From Planctomyces sp. (GTDB taxonomy: Bacteria > Planctomycetota > Planctomycetia > Planctomycetales > Planctomycetaceae): a stretch of 62,023 nucleotides of DNA. Position numbers and translations under genes: made by a program. The stretch spans positions 1 to 62,023 of the forward strand of contig SXPC01000005.1 in NCBI GenBank assembly GCA_005778225.1, given 5' to 3'. A model generated the notes under the pieces. The model ran no database searches. It saw nothing but the letters and a program-made list of their open reading frames with translations, and had not been told where the DNA came from. Each line of letters opens with the position of its first letter. Position 1 is the first letter of the stretch. Shown here piece by piece: positions 9,360 through 19,357 of the stretch.

Positions 9360-12005
9360 TTACTCATGCAGATCAATCAGCAGTTCCGTGCGGCCGTCTT
9401 TCGTCAGCGCTAACGGCACCCAGGCAAGAGAGACTTCATCAACCTGGATGTCGGTCTTTCTCGGGCGAATCGGATAATCCTCTGCAGGGAGGTCCTCGGC
9501 TTTGGTAAGTGCCTGATACTGAGCAGTCTCGGCGTTGAATTCCTCTTCGAGTTCGTGGAGCTTCTCGATGAGGATGTCGCGGTCTTCCTCCGCACGGGAC
9601 ACGTCCCCTCGCTCCTTGCCGATCTTGGACGCATTCCGAATCGTCGTCCCTGCTTTCGAAACATTGCTGGCCGTAACGACCTTCTTTCCGAAGAGGGCAC
9701 CCAAAACGGAGGTGCCGAACGAAATCGCCGTATACATCGATTGGGAACTCGCCTGCTCCTTCTGGACGGCGACCTTCTCATCGGCTTTGCGAATGCGATC
9801 TTTGAGCGCATCGATCTTAGGAGCGTACTTCATGCGCAACTTCTCGATCTGCAGATCGCGTTCTTCGCGATGAAGCTGCACGAGATGCTGACGGAAGTCA
9901 GCCTCAGACTGGTCAGGATCGGAGTATTCTTTGTACTCAGGGGAGAAGATCAGGTGCAGCGTCTTCTCGCGATAGAGGAAGTTCTTGAGCTCCTTGTGCC
10001 ATCGCGTATAACTGGTCGGCTTGAGAAGATCGGGGAGCAGATCGATGGCGTGAGCCTGCGGATCGAGAGTATGTTCAAAATCAAGGGTCTGGCAGGACAG
10101 CGAACTGGCCTCGTCCCACAGCGATGCGACGATTGAATCATCAATCATGTAGAGAAGACAGAAGTCACGCCAGAGGTCGACCTTCGATTTCGTGTCGACA
10201 TAGTGAAGCTTGCCACGGCCAAAGATGCCAGTCCGGTACGCGAGGTGACTCCCCGAGGGAATCGGTTTCAACGCAGTGAATATTCGCTGAGAGATCGCAT
10301 TCGGGATCAGTGGCGGTTCCGTCGGTGTCGTCTCGCTCAGCAGCGACGCATGGTCTGCAGGCGAAGGAGCAGCGAAGACCGGAGGTGCAACAGGAGCCGG
10401 CGAACTGGGATCGACGGGCGCCTTACGAGGAGCCATCAGTTTGATGATGTGGTTTCGCGTCATCGGGCCACGCAGATAGCTCAAGCACCAGCGTGTCTGA
10501 AAGACCGTTGGTTCCGCCTCATGAACATTGTGCATGAGGAAAACCCGCTTGCCCAGGGCAGACAGGGTCGCATCCATCTTACTGCGATCGAATGGATTTC
10601 CAGCATGGGTCGAAGCCCCTTCAAGGCCATCGAGAACGCGGGCTTTATCTCGTTCGGTTTGCAGACGTCCGATAAACCAGGTGCCGGTGTTCGAAAGACC
10701 TTTGTAATCCAGGTCAACAGGGTTCTGAGTCGCAAGGACGATCCCCAGGCCAAACGCCCGAGCCTGCTTGAGCAGCGTCAACATCGGCTGCTTGCTGGGC
10801 GGGTTGGCGGTCGGCGGGAAGTAACCAAAGATTTCGTCCATATAAAGGATCGCGCGCAGACTCGATGTTCCCGGCTGTGAACGGACCCAGGCAAGAATCT
10901 CGTTGAGCAGGATCGTGACAAAGAACATCCGCTCGGTGTCAGACAGATGAGCGATCGACATGATGCTGATGCGCGGCTTGCCAGTCGGCGTCATCAAAAG
11001 TTTTCCGACGTCGAGAGCATCCCCCGTCATCCACGCAGCAAAACTGGGCGAAGCCAGCAGATTATTAAGCAGCATCGCCAGGCCCATGCGATCTTTCTCG
11101 GGAAAGATCGATTCGAGATCCATGTAGCCGATCTTGTCGAACCCGGGAGACTGAACTGCCTTGATCAATCCAGGCAGCGAAAGATCCTGCCCCTGCTGCC
11201 AAGCTCTGCTGACGATGTTAGAAAGGAGAATGTGTTCACGCGAGCGAATCGGATCCGCGTCGATACCAAGCAGCGTCAACAAGCCAGACACGGATGCAGT
11301 AACACGTTCGCGAAAAGCATCCACATCCTGGAGGATCTTAGCTGATGGGGCAGTGAAAGAACGAAGGACCGTAATCGGCAAACCAGAATTTGAGCCGGGC
11401 GTGTAGATCGCGACATCGCAGGAGTCTTTGAACATCCGGATGCGTTCGCCAGTCTGGTCCCATTCTTCCAGTCCGGACTTCCAGCGGTCAGCGATGGTCT
11501 TGGCATATTCATCAGCGGTCTGGCCAGCACGGGTCGCTTCGTCGGCGTCGATCCAGGGACTGAAGCTTTCCGCAGAAAGATCAGGAAACGTAAGCATCAG
11601 GTTGCCCAGATCCCCCTTCGGATCAATGGCGATGACGGGAATATTATCGATCGCCGCCTCTTCGAGCAGCGACAGACACAACCCCGTCTTGCCCGAGCCG
11701 GTCATGCCGACACAGACAGCGTGAGTCATCAGATCTTTAGAATCATACAGAACCAGATCAGGCTGGACGGAGCGGTTCGCCAGGTCATAACTCCGGCCAA
11801 GATAGAAGACGCCGAGTTTCTCGTAAGCAGAGACGTTTGCATTGGGCGTAGTCGAGCCAGACAAAGAGGCGGTCGGCGAGGGCATGTCGAAGGGAGTCCC
11901 GTCAAGGTGAGTCGGACGTGAGGTGTATTCTCCCGATAGTAATGCAGGGGCGAGCAGATGGGAAAGTCCAATTGAGCCAACTTCGCACCCAGCCTTCTCG
12001 ACCAT
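9360..12005 (-). CDS. HerA/DUF87-like P-loop ATPase
   Basis: Up to 881 residues. A conserved start (KLGVFYLGRSYDL) leads to Walker A GMTGSGKT (residues 100-107), then IPVIAIDPKGDLGNL. Walker B is ILYMDEIFGYFP, followed by LLKQARAFGLGIVLATQNP and a GTWFIGRLQTERDK sensor/arginine-finger region. This is the layout of HerA/FtsK-superfamily helicase-translocases (DUF87). The C-terminal half contains a long charged coiled coil (about 680-840) with a short Gly/Ala-rich hydrophobic stretch. It starts 3 bases after the stop of the M60-like peptidase gene, implying co-transcription. The ATG at 12005 gives a 40-residue leader with no visible Shine-Dalgarno; the in-frame ATG at 11885 is a plausible alternative. 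The substrate (DNA or protein) is not determinable. Confidence 0.83.
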   Translation of the reverse strand: MVEKAGCEVGSIGLSHLLAPALLSGEYTSRPTHLDGTPFDMPSPTASLSGSTTPNANVSAYEKLGVFYLGRSYDLANRSVQPDLVLYDSKDLMTHAVCVGMTGSGKTGLCLSLLEEAAIDNIPVIAIDPKGDLGNLMLTFPDLSAESFSPWIDADEATRAGQTADEYAKTIADRWKSGLEEWDQTGERIRMFKDSCDVAIYTPGSNSGLPITVLRSFTAPSAKILQDVDAFRERVTASVSGLLTLLGIDADPIRSREHILLSNIVSRAWQQGQDLSLPGLIKAVQSPGFDKIGYMDLESIFPEKDRMGLAMLLNNLLASPSFAAWMTGDALDVGKLLMTPTGKPRISIMSIAHLSDTERMFFVTILLNEILAWVRSQPGTSSLRAILYMDEIFGYFPPTANPPSKQPMLTLLKQARAFGLGIVLATQNPVDLDYKGLSNTGTWFIGRLQTERDKARVLDGLEGASTHAGNPFDRSKMDATLSALGKRVFLMHNVHEAEPTVFQTRWCLSYLRGPMTRNHIIKLMAPRKAPVDPSSPAPVAPPVFAAPSPADHASLLSETTPTEPPLIPNAISQRIFTALKPIPSGSHLAYRTGIFGRGKLHYVDTKSKVDLWRDFCLLYMIDDSIVASLWDEASSLSCQTLDFEHTLDPQAHAIDLLPDLLKPTSYTRWHKELKNFLYREKTLHLIFSPEYKEYSDPDQSEADFRQHLVQLHREERDLQIEKLRMKYAPKIDALKDRIRKADEKVAVQKEQASSQSMYTAISFGTSVLGALFGKKVVTASNVSKAGTTIRNASKIGKERGDVSRAEEDRDILIEKLHELEEEFNAETAQYQALTKAEDLPAEDYPIRPRKTDIQVDEVSLAWVPLALTKDGRTELLIDLHE

Positions 12006-12008
12006 CGA

Positions 12009-14222
12009 TTAGTTCAAATACGCCCTGTCCGGCCCCTTCCAGGGCGGAAGATGCTGCACTTTCTGCTTGGCAGTATCGCTCGCGCCGAACTTCCAGAAGT
12101 CATAAAACGGCGTGAGATCATGCTTCACTTCTTCTGAGAACATCACCAGCCACAAATCCTTCCGCTCCTGCAGAGACTTGGGCTTCTGATCTTTAGGAAT
12201 CTTCTGATACTTCGCAAAGACGTTCTTAAACGGCTGCCACCCGAACTGCTCTTTGAGTTCCAGATAAGGAATCAATCGCGCAAATGGATCATCAGTATCT
12301 CCTTTCGCTTGAAACTCTTTGACCTTCTTGATCCGTTCATCCAGATCGATTGCATCATGCTGACGCGCCTGCGGCAAGATCGAGTTGAAGTTGTAGACAG
12401 AGAACAGGTTGACCGTTACTTCTCCCAGTCCGTCCCAGGTCCATTCCGGCTCCTGATGGTTATGTCCCAGTTCATGGAATGCCCCCCAGTTCCCTTTCTG
12501 CAGCAACTCGGGCAGATTCATCATCTCCTTGGCCTGCGGGAGAAACGCCATGATCGGATAACCCGCGTGCATATACCCGGCGCTGATCTGCTGATCGAAG
12601 GTGAAACGCTCCGGTGACGTGCGGTCATAAGGAATCGCAGCCAGTTCCGCATCAGCGTCCATAATCTTGTTCCAGAACGTCATTAACTCCTGGGGATTTT
12701 CCAGTTGAACAATGTCAGCCGTCGGGACCGTAAAGATCAACTTATCAGAACCGACTTCTGCCCACGGAGCAGCATAAGTCCGTTCGACTTTCCACTGTTC
12801 CGACGTCGTCTCCCCATGCACGTATCTCGGGGCTTGAACCGCGTTGGCAACTTTCATCTGAAATGGCTTGAGCGAACACTCTTCGGGAACCTCCAGGTAA
12901 ATCAATCCCCCGAATGCCGAGGCGATCTTCATCACGTTCGACGTCACATCAAACGTCCGAGTGACTTCCGGCGCCCGTTCCCATTTGTCGAGATGCCACA
13001 GCTTGTCTTTGTGTGTCCCGATTCTCAGCTTCAGTTTTGATTTCGTCGCATCGTCAGGCACGGTAACCGTGATGACATCCCCAGCCGAGGCATACAGTCC
13101 GGTTGAATGCCAGCGAACGGTCTTCGGATCAATCTTGATCGTCTTCTCAACACGTGGAGCAGACTTTGGCGGTATGCCAGGGAAAAACTCCGCCATAGGC
13201 GATGCCACGATCTGCTCGACAGGCAGGTTCTGCACGCGATTCGTCGCAACAGTGACGGCAATTCTCGCCAGCGGATTCTGATTCGTAATCTTGTTCTGCT
13301 TCGATGGAATGACCTCCTGCCCGCCAAACTGTTGAGCCAGCGCGCTCTTCAGCTCCGGCATGAAGTCGGGATCATCCGTCGGCAGAATCTCGACGGTCTT
13401 CAACAAATTATAAACGGCGTTGTTCAGAGTCACTTTCGGGATCTCTTTCGCCGGTGTCGTCCGCAGCAACGTCAATGCGGCCAAGGCATGTGTCGATGGA
13501 GACTCGGGAGCAATCGCTGGCGGTGTCTCGTTGTTGCTCCACACGAGTTCGGTATGCCACAAAATACCGGCCGCTCTGGCAACGCGGTTGCCCGGGAACT
13601 CCGTAGCAATCGTCCGCTCGTTATTGCCTTCCTTCTGGGCCCAGCTCCAGCTCTGACCGGCGAGAATCACCCCGCCACCCTTTCTGGCGAACGCAACGAG
13701 CGCAGAAGTATCTGCTTCGGTAAGTCCATAAGGCGTCCCGACAACGAGATCCATCCCTTCCAGACCTGCTGGAATTTTCTTGGTGATATCTCGGATCGCG
13801 AACCCCTTCTGGCTCAGCGTCTCTGAGAGCCCCTTGCAGTCCCATGTCCCGATCTTCAGAGACGACTGACGATCGGGCGTCGACTTGGCAGCCCATAAAA
13901 ACAGCTGCTTGAGAATCGCACCCGTATCAGCGTGTTCGAGTTGCTTGGGATCGAGGTAACTTTCTTTGCCCATGACCACCAGTCGCCCGCGACCAATCGT
14001 CCCCGCCGCGATCACCGGCATCGCCTCATCATCCGCCGTTTCCGAAAGAACGACAAACGCATTCTTCCCATAGACAGAAAACAAAGACGCAAACTTTGGC
14101 AGAAAGCACGTCTTCGCATCACCCAGAATTCGCCCGCGATCCGACGCCGCGCTGACATTGACTATCAGCATCAACAAAACCACACCCAGGGTTCGCAACC
14201 ACATGGCATTTCCAATACGCAT
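12009..14222 (-). CDS. exported M60-like (enhancin/gelatinase-type) zinc peptidase
   Basis: 737 residues with a signal peptide (WLRTLGVVLLMLIVNVSA). The N-terminal part (about 30-300) resembles a class I glutamine-amidotransferase-like fold (LVVGTPYGLTEADTSALVAFARKGGGV) often found ahead of M60 domains. The C-terminal part carries HELGHNHQ (His583, Glu584, His587) and GLGEVTVNLF, the M60 zinc signature with a downstream Glu ligand. M60 proteases cleave glycosylated proteins such as mucins in characterised members, which would suit a surface- or particle-degrading planctomycete. It is transcribed before the HerA-like gene with a 3-base gap and follows the AraC gene after a terminator. Confidence 0.85.
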   Translation of the reverse strand: MRIGNAMWLRTLGVVLLMLIVNVSAASDRGRILGDAKTCFLPKFASLFSVYGKNAFVVLSETADDEAMPVIAAGTIGRGRLVVMGKESYLDPKQLEHADTGAILKQLFLWAAKSTPDRQSSLKIGTWDCKGLSETLSQKGFAIRDITKKIPAGLEGMDLVVGTPYGLTEADTSALVAFARKGGGVILAGQSWSWAQKEGNNERTIATEFPGNRVARAAGILWHTELVWSNNETPPAIAPESPSTHALAALTLLRTTPAKEIPKVTLNNAVYNLLKTVEILPTDDPDFMPELKSALAQQFGGQEVIPSKQNKITNQNPLARIAVTVATNRVQNLPVEQIVASPMAEFFPGIPPKSAPRVEKTIKIDPKTVRWHSTGLYASAGDVITVTVPDDATKSKLKLRIGTHKDKLWHLDKWERAPEVTRTFDVTSNVMKIASAFGGLIYLEVPEECSLKPFQMKVANAVQAPRYVHGETTSEQWKVERTYAAPWAEVGSDKLIFTVPTADIVQLENPQELMTFWNKIMDADAELAAIPYDRTSPERFTFDQQISAGYMHAGYPIMAFLPQAKEMMNLPELLQKGNWGAFHELGHNHQEPEWTWDGLGEVTVNLFSVYNFNSILPQARQHDAIDLDERIKKVKEFQAKGDTDDPFARLIPYLELKEQFGWQPFKNVFAKYQKIPKDQKPKSLQERKDLWLVMFSEEVKHDLTPFYDFWKFGASDTAKQKVQHLPPWKGPDRAYLN

Positions 14223-14337
14223 TTATCGACTACCTGTCAGCTTCATGATCAGATCAGCACAATGAGTATCCCCATGGCGGTTATAAGATTACCCCGGTTT
14301 CGAGCAGCCTGTGCGAAGGCAATGCATCCATTTCAGC

Positions 14338-14382
14338 AAAAAATCAGCCGCAAGTTTCGCCAATTGCGCGAACTTTGCGGCT
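14338..14382 (-). terminator. intrinsic terminator after the AraC-type regulator
   Basis: On the minus strand, AGCCGCAAAGTTCGCGC pairs imperfectly with GGCGAAACTTGCGGCT and is followed by GATTTTTTG. It lies 27 bases past the stop of the regulator gene and separates it from the M60/HerA operon. Confidence 0.75.
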
Positions 14383-14408
14383 GTGAGCGCGACGTCATCT
14401 GACGAACT

Positions 14409-15299
14409 TCAGTTGGCGACCAGCTGAGCGGCAAACTGGCGTCGATATTCTCGCGGCGTCGTTCCTCGCAGTTCACGGAACCGTCGATTGAAATTCGACA
14501 CGTTGTTGAAACCAGACTCCAGACAGACATCAATAATGCTGTCTTCCGTGTCCACCAGAAGTCGACACGCCAGCCCGATACGCAATTCATTGATGTATTG
14601 CGTGACCGTTCGCCCCGTTGAACGCTTGAAGAATCGGCTGAAAGCAGACGGATTCATCCGCGCCCGCTCAGCCAGAGTCAGGTGGTCGAGTTCAGGATCC
14701 CGCAGATTCTGATTGATATACTGACAGATATTTTGAATGCGCGTTTCGGTCCGCTCATCGAAACGAGGAGAGAAGCCTTCACTTGCCAGAGTCAACGACG
14801 ATTCCACTTCCGACATCTGCCTGAGCAGAGAAATCAGACGCAGAATCCGTGTCGGGCCATCGTCATGAATCATTTCGATCATGATCGTGCCCAACTGGGC
14901 CGCTTCTTCCGGAGGAAACCACAGCCCCAACTGAGACCGACGCAGCATCGACTTGATCGACGCAAACTCCGGCAACTCGAAGAACGTCGGGCCGAGAAAG
15001 TCCAGGTGAAACTGAATCACCGCAGCCGGGTGTCGATCGAACCGCTTACCCAGGTACTGATCCGACTGCCAGGTATGAGGCAGGTTCGGCCCGATGAAGA
15101 CCAGGTCATGATTCGTATAAGGGGAGACATTGTCCCCCACGATCCGTGTCCCTGACCCGCGCTCCACATAGGTGATCTCCAGCTCGGGGTGCCGATGCCA
15201 CTTCGCGGGCGTACGGATCTCCGTGCGATCAAAACACCGGAACGAAGTCCCTTCGGGACGAATCAATTGCTCGAAGACTGGCTTCATGAATCTCTTCAA
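14409..15299 (-). CDS. AraC-family transcriptional regulator
   Basis: 296 residues. The N-terminal cupin-like sensor domain (about 15-150; KWHRHPELEITYVERG, YTNHDLVFIGPNLPHTW) resembles those that bind sugars or small effectors. The C-terminal region has two helix-turn-helix units (about 190-290), with LAERARMNPSAFSRFFKRSTG and the AraC signature CLESGFNNVSNFNRRFRELRGTTP, ending REYRRQF. It is probably a transcription activator of carbohydrate-related genes; its target is not shown. Candidates are the divergent pseudopilin genes and the downstream M60 operon. The start at ATG 15299 is immediately ahead of the conserved cupin. Confidence 0.9.
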   Translation of the reverse strand: MKRFMKPVFEQLIRPEGTSFRCFDRTEIRTPAKWHRHPELEITYVERGSGTRIVGDNVSPYTNHDLVFIGPNLPHTWQSDQYLGKRFDRHPAAVIQFHLDFLGPTFFELPEFASIKSMLRRSQLGLWFPPEEAAQLGTIMIEMIHDDGPTRILRLISLLRQMSEVESSLTLASEGFSPRFDERTETRIQNICQYINQNLRDPELDHLTLAERARMNPSAFSRFFKRSTGRTVTQYINELRIGLACRLLVDTEDSIIDVCLESGFNNVSNFNRRFRELRGTTPREYRRQFAAQLVAN

Positions 15300-15915
15300 T
15301 CTGTATTATCTGAACCAGCAGGAACTCTGCATCCAATATGCGTGCTAATTGAGTACCAGTCAATACCCGACCCATGTTCGAGCCAATTTTACCAAGTTTC
15401 AACGACAGGCAAAAATAGTCGCTCCCACTGGAAAACCCGACAACTACAGCTTCAAAACACAAAACGAAATCGAGTCGCAAATTGAATTCGCGAGTTCGGT
15501 CAGTGTTGAAAAAAGTATCAGACATGCCACGAAATAAGGCTTCCCATCGCATCCACATCTGTTGAATTCATTAGGTCATCACTGGTGCGTTCAGGTAGTC
15601 ATGGTATTTTATATGCGCAAGAATCATTCCCTCGTGCGCCTTTGTAATAGTCGATATGGAATTATCTGAACATGAACTGAAATGGCATACTGTCTGCAAC
15701 GGGAGCCGAAAGGCCATGTTTTGTCGAGCAATAAGGTAACGGCTGATCACTGGGCAAAACAGACTGGTACTTTAATTGCATAATTTTATTGATTAATGAA
15801 TATCAGGGCGAATATTCTCTCAATACCATCGCTCGACAGGCAAGATTTTGTTGATGCGTTCCAAGTCTCATTTAAAATCATCACTCATCTCACTTCTATT
15901 CTTTTCGGAGGCCTC
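15300..15915. other. intergenic regulatory stretch between AraC gene and pseudopilin genes
   Basis: 616 AT-richer bases between two divergent genes. No convincing ORF, RNA gene or palindromic repeat was recognised. It must contain both divergent promoters. The reading frames that extend upstream of 15916 are not preceded by a ribosome-binding site. Confidence 0.5.
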
Positions 15916-16956
15916 ATGTCAAAAACTCGTCCTCTCTCTCCCGGTCGCTCTGGATTTACGCTCATCGAGCTCTTGGTTGTCATCGCCATTATCGCGTCTT
16001 TAGTCGCAATCCTTCTGCCTGCCGTTCAACAGGCTCGCGAAGCCGCCCGACGCAGCAGCTGCAAAAATAACCTCAAGCAACTCGGCCTTGCCATCCACAA
16101 CTATCACGACACCTTCAACGTATTCCCGGGAAACACGGGCGTCTCAGGGACCTCCGATACCGGTCCTCGTGGCGTTTCCTGGTTCGTTCACATTCTTCCC
16201 AACCTCGAGCAAGGCCCGGCTTACGATCAGTTTGTCTTCGTCGACTCCGACCACAGTGACCAGCACTCTGTCAACCGCAGCTGGAACATCATGTCGCAGC
16301 TTCGGGTCCCCATTCTCAACTGCCCGTCCAGCCCCATGCCAAGTACTCGCAATCACACGACTCATACTGCCACCCGCGCTTTGGGTGCACCTAACACCAT
16401 CACTGTCCAGGTTCCTGAATACGTCGGTATCGCAGGTGGATACTTCAATCCCGTGAACGGCGACGAGTGGGGATTCGCCGGTAATAGCAGTACACAAGTC
16501 TGGACCGGCTACGGCTGGATGATGGACCGCGGTATCATCAACATCTGGAACAACAATCTGCCACCAGTCAAAATGGCCAGAGTCACAGATGGCCTGAGCA
16601 ACACGATCGCCGTCGGTGAGCACTCCAACTACATGATGGCTATCGACGGAACACAATCCGACGCCCGGCCTGGCAATTATGTCGGCGGCGCATGGCATTC
16701 AGGAGCAGGCTATTGGGGGGGATGGACAATGAATGTGACCATCCCACGCTTTCCTAACAACAGCATTTTTTCTGGTAACTACACACAACAGTGGAACTAC
16801 TGTCTCCACAACGGACTTCGCTCTGCACACAAAGGGGGCGTGCAAGTTCTCATGGGCGACGGAGCAGTCCGCTTCCTGTCTGACAACATGGACTTCAGCA
16901 AGACTTACATGGCTCTGCTTCAGCGCAACGACGGGGCCGTCGTGGGCGAGTTCTAA
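15916..16956 (+). CDS. DUF1559 pseudopilin-like protein, copy 1
   Basis: 346 residues. The N-terminus is a type IV prepilin/pseudopilin signal ([28 protein letters not shown]), processed after Gly and anchored by its hydrophobic helix. It is followed by the DUF1559 hallmark [24 protein letters not shown] and, near the C-terminus, the H-x9-DG motif ([12 protein letters not shown]). The start at 15916 is chosen because CGGAGG (15906-15911) lies just ahead of it; the same frame is open back to 15796 without a site. Planctomycetes carry many such proteins; their role (surface fibres or secretion) is not settled. It pairs with a small lipoprotein 54 bases downstream, and the pair is duplicated. 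Confidence 0.92.
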   Translation: MSKTRPLSPGRSGFTLIELLVVIAIIASLVAILLPAVQQAREAARRSSCKNNLKQLGLAIHNYHDTFNVFPGNTGVSGTSDTGPRGVSWFVHILPNLEQGPAYDQFVFVDSDHSDQHSVNRSWNIMSQLRVPILNCPSSPMPSTRNHTTHTATRALGAPNTITVQVPEYVGIAGGYFNPVNGDEWGFAGNSSTQVWTGYGWMMDRGIINIWNNNLPPVKMARVTDGLSNTIAVGEHSNYMMAIDGTQSDARPGNYVGGAWHSGAGYWGGWTMNVTIPRFPNNSIFSGNYTQQWNYCLHNGLRSAHKGGVQVLMGDGAVRFLSDNMDFSKTYMALLQRNDGAVVGEF

Positions 16957-17010
16957 TTGGTCGGTTCATTGGACACATCTCAAGCGAACTCCCTCTTTGG
17001 AAACTCACTC

Positions 17011-17433
17011 ATGAATCGAAACCTTCTTCACTCGTTGACGCTCATTATCCTCACAATATCCGCTGGATGCAGCGGAAGTGACAAGCCACCAATGGGCGAA
17101 GTCTCCGGAACAATATCAAATGCCGGAACTCCCGTTGTCGGTGCATTGATTGAATTCGTTCCTCAAGACGGACGGCCGTCCATGGGGCAAACTGATCAGA
17201 GCGGCAAATACACCCTTTATTACGCTTACCAGGAACCCGGTGCGAAAATAGGTCTTCATAATGTCCGAATGTCGTCAGGTCAAACTGCAACTGAAGCCAA
17301 TGATGACGCCGCTCCCCGTAAGCCGATGCCGAAACCAAAGTCAGGTAAAGAATTCCTCAGCCTTGGCGAGAACATTGAAGTCAAAGCTGGCAAAAACATC
17401 TTCGACTTCGACGTCGCAAAGCTCAGTGAATGA
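17011..17433 (+). CDS. small lipoprotein with carboxypeptidase-regulatory-like (transthyretin) domain, copy 1
   Basis: 140 residues. Lipoprotein signal with lipobox SAGC (Cys about 18), then a beta-sandwich-type domain (GEVSGTISNAGTPVVGALIEF, MGQTDQSGKYTLYY), a KP-rich linker (PRKPMPKPKSGKE) and a conserved end VKAGKNIFDFDVAKL. ATG 17011 is chosen over the TTG at 16957, which is only an upstream extension. It probably sits at the membrane and partners the DUF1559 protein encoded just before it. It is paralogous to the gene at 18736. Confidence 0.85.
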   Translation: MNRNLLHSLTLIILTISAGCSGSDKPPMGEVSGTISNAGTPVVGALIEFVPQDGRPSMGQTDQSGKYTLYYAYQEPGAKIGLHNVRMSSGQTATEANDDAAPRKPMPKPKSGKEFLSLGENIEVKAGKNIFDFDVAKLSE

Positions 17434-17493
17434 CTCCTCATCAATTGATTGCCAGCAGCCCCAGTCGCTGAAACGATTGTACAAATCAATTTG

Positions 17494-17530
17494 ACACCTG
17501 TGCCTTGAGTCTCTCAAGACCAGGTGTTTT
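17494..17530 (+). terminator. probable terminator after the first pseudopilin/lipoprotein pair
   Basis: Nested stems ACACCTG (17494-17500) / CAGGTGT (17521-17527) and CTTGAG / CTCAAG, followed by TTTT. It separates the two duplicated gene pairs. Confidence 0.75.
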
Positions 17531-17575
17531 GGACATTCTGTTCCTTCATTCTAATTCTCTTCATCTGGAGCCAAC

Positions 17576-18622
17576 ATGTTCCCGCCACGTCCAGCCAGAA
17601 ATCGCACTGGCTTTACACTGATCGAGTTGCTTGTTGTCATCGCCATTATTGCCATGCTCGTTGCAATTCTCCTTCCTGCAGTTCAACAGGCGCGAGAAGC
17701 TGCTCGACGCAGTAGCTGCAAAAACAATCTCAAGCAACTTGGTCTGGCCATTCACAACTACCACGACACCTTCAGAGTCTTCCCCGCCAATGTTGGTGAA
17801 ACCGTTGCACAGCGTCGTGGTGCCTCATGGTTGACCCTTCTGCTCCCGAATATGGAGCAAGGTCCTGCTTACGATTCCATGGTCTTCACCGATCAGGACT
17901 TCACCGACCAGGGTTCTCAGGGGCTCAACCGAAACTGGCGTGTCGTCTCTCAGCTGATTGTTCCAAACCTCAACTGCCCGAGCAGCCCTCTCAACAAGAC
18001 TCGTAATAACACAGCTGGCGCTCTTTCAGTCAGCCAGCTTGGTGCACCGGCTACCTACCCGGTTCAAGTTGCTGACTACGTCGGCATCATGGGCATGTAC
18101 TATTTCCCTTCATCGATCGCAGCTCAACAGACCACTCCAGGGGCACGCACGCCATCAACATGGACCGGCTATGGTTGGATGCAGTATGAAGGTGTCATCG
18201 GTGCATGGAACTCTGGCCTGGGGCCAATCGACATGGCTGATGTCTCCGATGGTCTGAGCAACACATTAATCGTAGGTGAACACTCGTCAGAAACAGTCGA
18301 TCCCATCAGCGGTACACGCATCGATTCACGCCCAAGCAACTATGTCGGTGGGGCCTGGTCTGCTGGTCCAAGTACCTGGGGCGGTTGGACGATGAATATC
18401 ACCGTCCCACGCTGGCCAATCAACTCTGTCGATATAGCTGGAACGAGCCTCGACACGGCAGGCTATGCTCTCCACAACGGTCTCCGCTCTGCACACCAGG
18501 GTGGTGTTCAGGTCCTGATGGGGGACGGAGCAGTTCGTTTCTTGTCTCAGAACATTGATTTCAACACAACCTACATGGCTCTCTGCAGCCGACGCGACGG
18601 CACCGTCATCGGCGAATTCTAG
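17576..18622 (+). CDS. DUF1559 pseudopilin-like protein, copy 2
   Basis: 348 residues, closely similar to copy 1 at 15916: same prepilin signal ([20 protein letters not shown]), the same [21 protein letters not shown] block and the same H-x9-DG ending ([12 protein letters not shown]). The middle part differs, with variable insertions between WMQYEG and the Gly/Trp-rich GGAW. The start ATG 17576 follows a TGGAG ribosome-binding site at 17563-17567. A tandem duplication of the two-gene unit is the simplest origin. Confidence 0.92.
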   Translation: MFPPRPARNRTGFTLIELLVVIAIIAMLVAILLPAVQQAREAARRSSCKNNLKQLGLAIHNYHDTFRVFPANVGETVAQRRGASWLTLLLPNMEQGPAYDSMVFTDQDFTDQGSQGLNRNWRVVSQLIVPNLNCPSSPLNKTRNNTAGALSVSQLGAPATYPVQVADYVGIMGMYYFPSSIAAQQTTPGARTPSTWTGYGWMQYEGVIGAWNSGLGPIDMADVSDGLSNTLIVGEHSSETVDPISGTRIDSRPSNYVGGAWSAGPSTWGGWTMNITVPRWPINSVDIAGTSLDTAGYALHNGLRSAHQGGVQVLMGDGAVRFLSQNIDFNTTYMALCSRRDGTVIGEF

Positions 18623-18735
18623 TCTGCTTCTGGTTCCACCATTCAATGCGTCAGCCGTGTCTTCCGATGCGGCTGACATCATATACGCTTCTTGAATTTA
18701 TTCGCAGGCCCATACTCCAATTAAGGTTCTCCACC

Positions 18736-19155
18736 ATGACTCGTCAAATGACTGCCATGGCCATGCTGGCAATCGCCTGCCTGGCAGTTGGCTGTTCTCA
18801 GGGTGATATGCCCGATCTCGGCAAAGTCACCGGTTACATTAAGAACGGCGATCAAGCCATCGTCAATGCCACGATCGAATTCTATCCCGCTGCGGGGCGC
18901 CCATCAGTCGGACGAACTGATAGCAAAGGACGCTTCGAACTCGTTTTCGACGAACACAACCGTGGAGCCGCCGTGGGGCTTCATACCGTCAAAATGACCT
19001 CAGGCGATCCTGTCCCCAGCGATGAAGATCCCAATGCCCCACCGAAGAAAATGCCGAAGCCCAAAGAAGGCACCGAAGCAGTCGTCATCGCTGAGAATCT
19101 CGAAGTTAAGCCAGGCAAAAACGAGTTCACGATCGATATCTCGAAACTCAACTAA
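18736..19155 (+). CDS. small lipoprotein with carboxypeptidase-regulatory-like domain, copy 2
   Basis: 139 residues, paralogue of the gene at 17011. Lipobox LAVGC, then GKVTGYIKNGDQAIVNATIEF, VGRTDSKGRFELVF, GLHTVKMTSG, a PKKMPKPKEG linker and VKPGKNEFTIDISKL at the end. ATG 18736 is preferred over the in-frame ATG at 18646 because the extra 30 residues would bury the lipoprotein signal. A GTCAGCCG / CGGCTGAC hairpin (18650-18677, no T-run) lies between the pseudopilin and this gene and might reduce read-through. Confidence 0.86.
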   Translation: MTRQMTAMAMLAIACLAVGCSQGDMPDLGKVTGYIKNGDQAIVNATIEFYPAAGRPSVGRTDSKGRFELVFDEHNRGAAVGLHTVKMTSGDPVPSDEDPNAPPKKMPKPKEGTEAVVIAENLEVKPGKNEFTIDISKLN

Positions 19156-19187
19156 TTGATTTGGGCAGCAACTCACTTCAACGAATC

Positions 19188-19224
19188 AACCCGTGTCAGC
19201 ATTCCGGCTGGCACGGGTTATTTC
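19188..19224 (+). terminator. probable terminator after the second pseudopilin/lipoprotein pair
   Basis: AACCCGTGTCAGC (19188-19200) pairs with GCTGGCACGGGTT (19207-19219, one G-U), with a 6-nt loop and then ATTTC. The T-run is weak. Confidence 0.65.
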
Positions 19225-19357
19225 ATTAACTCGACATGTCACACTTGTCCAAAATCAGCATCCTGCTGTCGAAGAACGCTCTTGCTGATACCGGCTTTGC
19301 ATGGGACAATCATGACTCCAATTCAACGAGTCATCCTTTCTCCTGAAAGCCCTCCCC

